Shown here: positions 1-5,090 of the stretch, piece after piece
Position numbering within the stretch: the stretch's first letter is position 1
Layout of the letters: each line of letters starts with the position of its first letter
Source: Candidatus Methanosuratincola sp.
GTDB taxonomy: Archaea; Thermoproteota; Methanomethylicia; Methanomethylicales; Methanomethylicaceae
Length of the DNA: 5,581 nucleotides
Assembly: GCA_029907755.1 (NCBI GenBank)
Contig: JARYLH010000091.1
Span: 1 to 5,581 of the forward strand
Reading direction: 5' to 3'
Program-made: the position numbers and the translations under genes
Notes under the pieces: generated by a model
Databases searched by the model: none
What the model was told of the DNA's origin: nothing
The model's input: only the letters and a program-made list of their open reading frames with translations

Positions 1-1
1 C

Positions 2-538
2 CCAGAGTCCGCGGCAATACCGTCCTCATCCGCGCTGGCGGTAATCCTGCCGGGCACCAGACTCCACTTGGGAGTGGCCCTTGCGCTTGCGCTAGTCCCT
101 GTAGTCTATTTCCTCCTTGAGAGGACGACATTCGGGTACAAGGTAAAAGTGGTCGGGGAGAACCCGGAAGCCGCAAGGTACGGAGGGATGGAGATAGGTA
201 AACTGATCTTTGTCTCCCTGATATTCAGCGGGCTGCTGGCGGGCCTCGCCGGCATAACCGAGGTCATGGGGATCCAGTTCAGGGTAAGGGGGTCGCTTTC
301 ACCCGGATATGGCTATACAGGGATAGTGGTGGCGCTGCTCGGTAACAATAACCCATTGGGGGTCGCGCTGGCCTCGCTCTTCTTGGCTGCAGTAATGAAC
401 GGATCCTCGACGCTCGCATGGACGATGAACATTCCGATGGGGATAGTCGACCTGATGCAAGGGCTTTTGTTCATATTCGTGCTCGCTTCTGAGCCGCTGG
501 TGCGCTTTCTCGAGAGGCGTGGGGTGCTGAAGCTATGA
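2..538 (+). CDS. ABC transporter permease, nucleoside/BMP type (5' truncated)
   Basis: This is the C-terminal half of an inner-membrane permease of the nucleoside/simple-sugar ABC importer family (YufP/NupP-like, COG4603 type). It would work with a second permease, an ATPase and a BMP-type substrate-binding lipoprotein. The frame stays open to the left edge, so the TTG at 68 is not the real start. Residues encoded before it (LPGTRLH) belong to the conserved family core. About 178 codons are visible against roughly 350 for a full-length member. The cytoplasmic coupling loop is clear (TTFGYKVKVVGENPEAARYG, encoded from about 128), followed by hydrophobic segments and the NNNPLGVALASLFLA stretch typical of the family. 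The stop TGA overlaps the start of the next permease (ATGA), so the two are co-transcribed and probably heterodimerise. The substrate cannot be read from the sequence; nucleosides are the usual assignment. The binding protein and ATPase are presumably upstream, outside the window. Confidence 0.9.
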   Translation, partial: PESAAIPSSSALAVILPGTRLHLGVALALALVPVVYFLLERTTFGYKVKVVGENPEAARYGGMEIGKLIFVSLIFSGLLAGLAGITEVMGIQFRVRGSLSPGYGYTGIVVALLGNNNPLGVALASLFLAAVMNGSSTLAWTMNIPMGIVDLMQGLLFIFVLASEPLVRFLERRGVLKL

Positions 539-1476
539 TCGAATGGTTAGTCTTAACAGGTCTAGCTGCCGCCACCCTGAGGGTTGCTGCACCTCTCTTG
601 CTGGCATCGCTCGGCGAGACGATCGCTGAGAGGGCAGGCATGCTGAATCTTGGCATCCAGGGCGCGATGCTCGTGGGTGCATTTTCAGGATTCATGGGCG
701 CCTACTTCTCCGGAAGCCTCTGGATCGGGCTGGCCTCGGCAATAATTGGCGGGGTCCTGACCACCCTGCTCTTCGGCATTCTGGTAATAAATCTCGATCT
801 GGATCAGGTGGTTTCAGGTCTCGCGATCAACCTCCTCGCGAGCGGCCTCACGCTCTACTTCACCAGGCTGCTATTCACTGGGGGCGTCTCACCGTACCTG
901 GGGGACCTCTTCGGGCCACTGCCGATCCCGATCCTGTGCGATATACCTGTTCTGGGCGAGGTCCTCTTCTCGCAGACTGGGTTTGTGTACCTTGGGCTGA
1001 TATCCGTGCCTCTCATCTATGTGCTTCTGACCAAGACAACATTCGGTCTCCGTCTCAGGTCCATCGGCGAGGATCCTGTGATAGCCTCCTACTTGGGCAT
1101 AAATGTCGCGAAAATGAGGTACGCTGCCTTGTTGGCAGAAGGCATTCTGGCTGGGCTGGCGGGCGGACTGCTGACTATATCGATGTTCAACACTTTTGAT
1201 CCTAGGATAGTGGCCGCGAGGGGCTTTGTCGCGGTCTCAATAGTCATTCTTGGCAGATGGAATCCTTGGGGCGCACTCGTGGGATCGCTGCTCTTCGGCT
1301 TCACCGAGGCACTATCTCTTAGGATTGGCATACTGTTCCCGGAGCTCTCCGGCGCATCGATGAACCAGCTCTTTGCGTTGCTCCCCTATCTGGTCGCGCT
1401 CGTAGCGCTCGTGGTTGGCGGGAGGGGTGTCAGGGGTCCCGCAAGCCTGGGGAAGAGAATCGGGAGGGATCGATGA
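535..1476 (+). CDS. ABC transporter permease, nucleoside/BMP type (YufQ/NupQ-like)
   Basis: This is a 313-residue integral membrane protein, a full-length match in size for the second permease of BMP-type nucleoside importers (COG1079 type). The family signature GETIAERAGMLNLGIQG is at residues 27-43. About eight hydrophobic segments are visible, at roughly residues 3-25, 42-58, 61-84, 92-112, 148-166, 195-217, 230-256 and 277-295. The cytoplasmic coupling loop (TTFGLRLRSIGEDPVIASYL) lies at 168-187, and NPWGALVGSLLFGFTEAL at 243-260 matches the C-terminal core. The ATG start overlaps the TGA of the preceding permease by four bases, with a GGGGTG ribosome-binding candidate just upstream. It ends convergently with the methyltransferase cluster and is the last gene of its operon. 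A basic cytoplasmic tail (GKRIGRDR) follows the last membrane segment. Family assignment is firm; the transported substrate is not known from this sequence. Confidence 0.93.
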   Translation: MIEWLVLTGLAAATLRVAAPLLLASLGETIAERAGMLNLGIQGAMLVGAFSGFMGAYFSGSLWIGLASAIIGGVLTTLLFGILVINLDLDQVVSGLAINLLASGLTLYFTRLLFTGGVSPYLGDLFGPLPIPILCDIPVLGEVLFSQTGFVYLGLISVPLIYVLLTKTTFGLRLRSIGEDPVIASYLGINVAKMRYAALLAEGILAGLAGGLLTISMFNTFDPRIVAARGFVAVSIVILGRWNPWGALVGSLLFGFTEALSLRIGILFPELSGASMNQLFALLPYLVALVALVVGGRGVRGPASLGKRIGRDR

Positions 1477-1494
1477 ACTTTCCCGCTCTAAACC

Positions 1495-1505
1495 ATAATT
1501 TTTCT
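1495..1505 (+). terminator. T-run terminator candidate for the permease operon
   Basis: A short oligo-T run (TTTTT at 1499-1503) lies about 20 bases after the permease stop on the + strand. It fits archaeal intrinsic termination, which needs a T-rich tract rather than a hairpin. A four-base ACCA/TGGT pairing flanks the run but is too weak to count as a stem. Confidence is limited because the tract is short. Confidence 0.4.
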
Positions 1506-1510
1506 GTGGT

Positions 1511-1533
1511 CAAAAAAGGAAAATAAAGAAAGA
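1511..1533 (-). terminator. T-rich terminator candidate for the methyltransferase operon
   Basis: Directly after the TAA stop of the last methyltransferase gene, the minus strand reads as clustered T-runs (CTTTCTTTATTTTCCTTTTT, then a final T and G), with no GC stem. This is the archaeal style of intrinsic terminator. It also shields the cluster from the convergent permease operon. Prediction from base composition and position only. Confidence 0.5.
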
Positions 1534-2910
1534 TTAGGGGACTTCTAGGCCAAGGTCCGAGAGTTCTCTTGCCACCTTGTCATAAAGACCCTGCCATTCT
1601 GCCTTTGGTCTAGCCGACGCCAGGTCGTAAAGCTCTTGGAAAGTCTTGCCCTTGGGTGCCTTAAATATGTCCAGCCTATCTTCGTATTTCGGGAGGACCT
1701 TGTTCAGGATCTCGTTCGCATCAGCCCTGCTCATGCCAGCTGCGGCCGCTGCGGCCTCCTTTAGCATTCTTGCCTCGAGCCCTGTGGAGTGGTCAACCAG
1801 CTTCCCGCCGCAAGATCCGCAGCCCATAACGTTCATCCCGGCAACTGATGCTGCGACCCCGCCTGCAGCAGCCTCCAGTAAGAGCATCTCCTCCCCGGGT
1901 CCGCTTGCACAGTAGCAGTCGTAAACGCTCATTATCTCAGAGTTCCTCGAAAGCGCCTGCCCCACCATGCTTATTGCCCAGAGACCCGGCCGGTCCGTGC
2001 CATTCAAGTTCTTCACATTGGTCAGGCTGCAGTAGTGGTAGCTTGCACTGTAGCACAAGACGCCTGCGATGTGCTCTGCGACGTTCACTATCGCCGTGCC
2101 TTCGGGCCCGCCCGAGTAGCCTCCCAGTATCGGGGTCATCAGGTTGCCGATGTGGATCCCGTAGCTCTGGAGATGCTCCACCAGCGAGAGGTGCTGGAGG
2201 CTCGTCTTAAGCTCTATCATCTGGGAGACTATGATGCCGTCACTCGGCCTCAATCCGTATGCAGGGTCCAGCGCGCAAAGCTTCGCCTCGGGGCTGACGA
2301 CCGCAACGTCGTTTATGTGCATCCCTGGCCTCCCTGCTTGGCTTATCGCCTCCCTTGCCCACCTGGCCAAGAGCCTCGCCGCCCTGAACTCCTGCGGCGT
2401 CCCCTTCCTTATCTTGAAGCCGTCTATCGTGGCCAGCGTCCCCGCGCCTACCGAGTCGATTACCTCCTCCTGAGCGAAGCTCCGCATCGTCTTGACATAG
2501 ACTTCCCCCTCTGTGCAGAGCGTGCCCGTCGGGCCTGCATGTATCACAGGCGGCCGCGGATCCTCAACCCGCCTCATGTTCATCGTGAGCGCATCCTTGC
2601 CCGATCCGAGCACAATGCTCTCTGGGAGCGACCTGAGGACCCTCTTTATCTCTCCCTCCTCGAACATGATGGATCGCTTCGTGGTCTGGCAGTAGAAGCC
2701 CATCTCGAGCAGGAGCCTCATCGCCGCCTCGTAGACATCGTCAGCCACCGAGTCGTCGGTGCAGACCGGCTGCTTCGGGTCGTACCTTATGTCGTACTCC
2801 TTGACGAGCTCCCTTGTCCTCCTCACCAGCTTCATGTCAAAGTCCTTCTCGTCCATGAACGGACCCTCAAGAGCCCGCCTGGTCACTTCGTCAAGCCTGT
2901 AAGTCTTCAT
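1534..2910 (-). CDS. MtmB-family methylamine-type:corrinoid methyltransferase without pyrrolysine (paralogue A)
   Basis: This 458-residue protein has exactly the length I recall for M. barkeri monomethylamine methyltransferase MtmB and aligns along its whole length, so it should be a TIM-barrel enzyme that moves a methyl group from a substrate to Co(I) of a partner corrinoid protein. Family landmarks are HAGPTGT (124-130), AGRPGM (192-197), GGYSGGPEG (263-271), SGPGEEMLLLEA (336-347) and STGLEARM (375-382). In MtmB the catalytic pyrrolysine follows GRPGMGV; here the equivalent residue is Asn200 (codon AAC, 2311-2313) and there is no in-frame TAG. By gap-free alignment with MtmB, Glu229 becomes Ile227, Glu259 becomes Leu257, Gln333 becomes Asp331, and Tyr335 is kept as Tyr333. 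It is cysteine-rich around the presumed active site: HxC at 292-294, C332, C334 and a CGSC at 364-367. The start ATG follows the previous gene by 17 bp with AGGA six bases upstream. The true substrate is unknown; monomethylamine is doubtful without pyrrolysine, so no symbol is given. Confidence 0.9.
   Translation of the reverse strand: MKTYRLDEVTRRALEGPFMDEKDFDMKLVRRTRELVKEYDIRYDPKQPVCTDDSVADDVYEAAMRLLLEMGFYCQTTKRSIMFEEGEIKRVLRSLPESIVLGSGKDALTMNMRRVEDPRPPVIHAGPTGTLCTEGEVYVKTMRSFAQEEVIDSVGAGTLATIDGFKIRKGTPQEFRAARLLARWAREAISQAGRPGMHINDVAVVSPEAKLCALDPAYGLRPSDGIIVSQMIELKTSLQHLSLVEHLQSYGIHIGNLMTPILGGYSGGPEGTAIVNVAEHIAGVLCYSASYHYCSLTNVKNLNGTDRPGLWAISMVGQALSRNSEIMSVYDCYCASGPGEEMLLLEAAAGGVAASVAGMNVMGCGSCGGKLVDHSTGLEARMLKEAAAAAAGMSRADANEILNKVLPKYEDRLDIFKAPKGKTFQELYDLASARPKAEWQGLYDKVARELSDLGLEVP
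2770..2812. repeat. 43-bp near-identical block shared with paralogue B (copy 1)
   Basis: This stretch encodes part of ELVKEYDIRYDPKQ in paralogue A (residues about 34-47). It matches 4158-4200 in paralogue B at 41 of 43 bases when compared by eye, far above the similarity of the two genes elsewhere. It may reflect local gene conversion or strong constraint on this segment. Confidence 0.75.
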
Positions 2911-2927
2911 TTCGCATCCTGCCCCTC

Positions 2928-4295
2928 TCAGAACCTCAGCCCGGTCATTTCAGAGATCTCTTTCTTCATCTTCAGGTAGGTCGCATTCCACTCGGGTTTG
3001 GGTATCGCCTTTGCTGTGTCGTAGAGCTCCGGGAACGGCTTGCCCACGTCTGGCTTCCCTTGCCTGTCAGCGTACCTCTTCACCAGCTCGACGACAATCG
3101 CGTTTGCAGACTTGCGCGTGAGCCTCGATCTGACCGCGGCATGAGCCACCTCTGCCATGAGCCTGGTCTCGAGGCCGGTCGCGTGCGGGTACTTCCCGTT
3201 GGTGGCTGAGACCCCGAGCGGGTGGCTCCCGGTAACAACATTTACAATCGTGTTCGCAGCAGTCTCGTAGAACACCATCTCGCTCCCGGCGCCAGCCGAA
3301 GTCCAAACGTCCCCCATTATGATGAACGGAGCATTCCTTGCCATCGCTTGGCCGACGATATTAAGGTTCCACATGCACTCTGGGGCACTGGTGCTCATGT
3401 ACCTGAAGTGGATCGGGTGGCAGACATGGAAGTCCGATCCGTACATAACCCTGCCAAGTAGGAAGGAGGCAACGAAGCAGACTGCCACCCCTTCCGGGCC
3501 GCCTGCGTACCCGCCGATGATCGGGTCGACCAGCGTCACATTGTGCGCCCCGTACTCGTAGAAGTTGACTACCTTGGAGATCCTGTCGAAGTCCGTCTTC
3601 AGCTCGTTCAGCAGCGCTACAAGGTGCGAGTCGGTCCTCCTCATGTACCTCTCGCTCGCTATCGCGAGGTCCCCCATAGCCGAGACACTGCTCTCTGCGG
3701 CTATGAAGCTGATGCCCGGCCTCCCGGCGCGCCTCGCGGCCTCCCTGAGCATCGAGAGCTCCCTCCTCGTGGCTTGGATCTCGAGGGGCGTCTTTGTCCT
3801 GACCTTCCTCCCCTCGACCACCGCGAGCCCCCCGTTGTTGATCATGTCGATTAGGGGCTCCTTCATGTAGGATATCGCCATCGGGAGGTACCACTCTTCA
3901 GGTATGGCTGCCCCTGCCTGGCCGCCGCAGATTATTGGGGCGCGCTCGTCCTCTATCCCCCTCGCGTAGAGTATCCTCGAGTCCTTGTTCTGTCCGATGA
4001 GGAGCCTCCTTGGGGCAGAGATTATCCCCTCCTTCAGCTCATACTCGTCGAACTTGACGAGCCTCTTCGTGTCGATACAGTATATGCCCGACTCCAGCGC
4101 CAGCCTGAGCCCAGCCTCGAAGACGTCGTCGGCGAGCGAGTCGTCCGAGGTGATTATCTGCTTCGGGTCGTACCTTATGTCATATTCCTTGACGAGCTCC
4201 TTGCATTTCTTGGCAACGATCTTGAGGTCGAAGTCGGTCTCTTCCATGTAGGTTCCTGTTTCAGTCCTGTCGATTACTTCCCAGATCGAGGTCAT
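2928..4295 (-). CDS. MtmB-family methylamine-type:corrinoid methyltransferase without pyrrolysine (paralogue B)
   Basis: This 455-residue full-length member of the MtmB family aligns without gaps to its downstream paralogue across the catalytic region (offset of two residues from GRPG to the SAGAG segment). Landmarks are AGRPGISF (190-197), TDSHLVALLNELK (221-233), GGYAGGPEG (261-269), SAGAGSEM (333-340) and HATGLETRLM (371-380). The pyrrolysine position of MtmB is Ile198 (codon ATA, 3702-3704), and no in-frame TAG occurs. Residues equivalent to Glu229, Glu259, Gln333 and Tyr335 of MtmB are Leu225, Leu255, Asp329 and Trp331. An HVCHPIH segment (290-296) keeps the two His of the family and adds a Cys and a His between them. 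The start is well supported: ATG overlaps the corrinoid-protein stop (ATGA) and a GAGGTG site sits four bases upstream. It is expected to methylate the corrinoid protein encoded just before it. The substrate is unknown, and it may differ from that of paralogue A because the pocket residues differ. Confidence 0.9.
   Translation of the reverse strand: MTSIWEVIDRTETGTYMEETDFDLKIVAKKCKELVKEYDIRYDPKQIITSDDSLADDVFEAGLRLALESGIYCIDTKRLVKFDEYELKEGIISAPRRLLIGQNKDSRILYARGIEDERAPIICGGQAGAAIPEEWYLPMAISYMKEPLIDMINNGGLAVVEGRKVRTKTPLEIQATRRELSMLREAARRAGRPGISFIAAESSVSAMGDLAIASERYMRRTDSHLVALLNELKTDFDRISKVVNFYEYGAHNVTLVDPIIGGYAGGPEGVAVCFVASFLLGRVMYGSDFHVCHPIHFRYMSTSAPECMWNLNIVGQAMARNAPFIIMGDVWTSAGAGSEMVFYETAANTIVNVVTGSHPLGVSATNGKYPHATGLETRLMAEVAHAAVRSRLTRKSANAIVVELVKRYADRQGKPDVGKPFPELYDTAKAIPKPEWNATYLKMKKEISEMTGLRF
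4158..4200. repeat. 43-bp near-identical block shared with paralogue A (copy 2)
   Basis: Second copy of the block at 2770-2812, encoding residues about 33-46 of paralogue B. The two mismatches (G/A and C/T) both fall at third codon positions, so the encoded peptide ELVKEYDIRYDPKQ is identical in both paralogues. Confidence 0.75.
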
Positions 4296-4951
4296 TTGGC
4301 ACCTCTCCTCTGGAGGAGCTCCTTCGCCACTTTGACCGCCTCGTCTCCGTCGTCACCGTAGCCGTCGGCTCCGATCGAGGCTGCCCATTCTCTCGTCACT
4401 GGTCCGCCACCGACCATCACTATGTACTTTTCCCTGATCCCCCTCTCTTTCAGGAGCGCGATCAGGTCCTCCATGTATGGCATCGATGTTGAGAGTAGCG
4501 TGGACGCGCAGATGAAGTCAGCCTTGACCTCCTCTGCCTTCTTTATCAGCTCGTCTATCGGGACATCCCTGCCCAAGTCATGGACCTCAAAACCATTAGC
4601 CTTCATCAGCATCGCAACGATGTTCTTGCCAATGTCGTGGATGTCCCCGGTGATTGTGGCAATCACGACCTTGCTCTTGACGGTGGCTTTACCCCTCTTA
4701 AGCGCCTCGGGCTCGAGAACTGCCAGGGCTGCCTTCATCGCCTCAGCCGCAAGCATAACCTCAGGGAGGTATATCTTGAGTTGGCTGAAATCATCCCCAA
4801 CCCTGCTCATCCCCTTCATGAGCCCCTCGTTAATTGCCTTGAGGGGTTCGATCCCTGCGTCGAGGACCTTCCTTGATAGCTCAACTGCCTTGGCGTCGTC
4901 CCCCGCATAGACTGCGTTTGCCAATTCCTCGAATAACTGTGCTTCGCTCAT
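4292..4951 (-). CDS. Methyltransferase cognate corrinoid protein (MtmC/MtbC/MttC family)
   Basis: This small cytosolic cobalamin-binding protein carries the methyl group between a substrate methyltransferase and an acceptor methyltransferase. Numbering from the upstream ATG at 4966, a helical cap domain covers about residues 6-95. A Rossmann-like B12 domain follows, with the base-off DxHxxG motif GDIHDIG (107-113; His110 is the lower cobalt ligand), the ST-L segment CASTLLSTS (153-161) and the nucleotide-loop glycines VGGGPVT (185-191). I choose the ATG at 4951 (219 residues): GAGGT lies eight bases before it, and the known proteins (about 217 residues) begin at the equivalent point. The upstream in-frame ATG at 4966 gives 224 residues (extra MRFYP), has no ribosome site and would suit a leaderless transcript. 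It is the first gene of the operon and its stop overlaps the start of paralogue B. Which of MtmC, MtbC or MttC it is closest to cannot be decided by eye. Confidence 0.93.
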   Translation of the reverse strand: MSEAQLFEELANAVYAGDDAKAVELSRKVLDAGIEPLKAINEGLMKGMSRVGDDFSQLKIYLPEVMLAAEAMKAALAVLEPEALKRGKATVKSKVVIATITGDIHDIGKNIVAMLMKANGFEVHDLGRDVPIDELIKKAEEVKADFICASTLLSTSMPYMEDLIALLKERGIREKYIVMVGGGPVTREWAASIGADGYGDDGDEAVKVAKELLQRRGAK

Positions 4952-4959
4952 TGGATAAA

Positions 4960-4964
4960 ACCTC
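4960..4964 (-). promoter_or_regulatory. Ribosome binding site deciding the corrinoid-protein start
   Basis: GAGGT on the minus strand, separated by eight bases from the ATG at 4951. It lies inside the longer reading frame that would begin at 4966, which favours the downstream start unless the transcript is leaderless. Confidence 0.6.
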
Positions 4965-4985
4965 ATTTGAAGTCGTCTTGGGCTG

Positions 4986-5000
4986 TTTTAATACTTTTTC
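4986..5000 (-). promoter_or_regulatory. Archaeal TATA box with BRE, promoter of the methyltransferase operon
   Basis: The minus strand reads GAAAAAG (BRE-like, purine-rich, 4994-5000) followed by TATTAAAA (TATA-like, 4986-4993). With the usual archaeal distance of about 25 bases from TATA centre to start site, transcription would begin near 4964. That is within a couple of bases of the upstream ATG (4966) and gives a leader of roughly 13 bases to the ATG at 4951. No bacterial -35/-10 pair is apparent. Predicted from motif and spacing only. Confidence 0.5.
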
Positions 5001-5054
5001 GGTTCTTCTTGTAAAAACAGGGGCTTTGGGGGTTCAGGAATCGATTACGGTTTG

Positions 5055-5070
5055 AAAAAATTAAAAAAAT
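5055..5070 (-). terminator. Double T-run terminator of the aldehyde oxidoreductase gene
   Basis: About 20 bases after the TAG stop, the minus strand carries a run of seven T and a run of six T separated by two A, without a GC hairpin. This is a strong candidate for archaeal intrinsic termination. It suggests the oxidoreductase and the methyltransferase operon are separate transcription units, consistent with the promoter candidate further downstream. Confidence 0.6.
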
Positions 5071-5090
5071 AGAGGAAACGCTGCCTTTCT

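Noticed and set aside
68..538. TTG at 68 as the start of the first permease
   Set aside because: The frame remains open to the window edge and the codons before 68 encode conserved family sequence (LPGTRLH), so the gene is truncated by the window, not started there.
1492..1511. Hairpin ACCA/TGGT flanking a T-run as a rho-independent terminator
   Set aside because: A four-base-pair stem with an 11-base loop is too weak; only the T-run itself is kept as an archaeal-style terminator candidate.
2035..2979. Long + strand open frame of 314 codons opposite the methyltransferase genes
   Set aside because: It spans the end of one methyltransferase gene, the spacer and most of the next on the opposite strand; its composition is rich in Arg, Pro and His as expected of an antisense shadow, with no recognisable domain.
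3361..3894. 177-codon minus-strand frame inside paralogue B
   Set aside because: It is a shifted frame of the methyltransferase gene, with charged low-complexity sequence and no family resemblance.
5039..5046. Perfect 8-bp palindrome AATCGATT upstream of the operon promoter as an operator
   Set aside because: The symmetry does not extend beyond 8 bp and there is no second copy, so it is within chance expectation.
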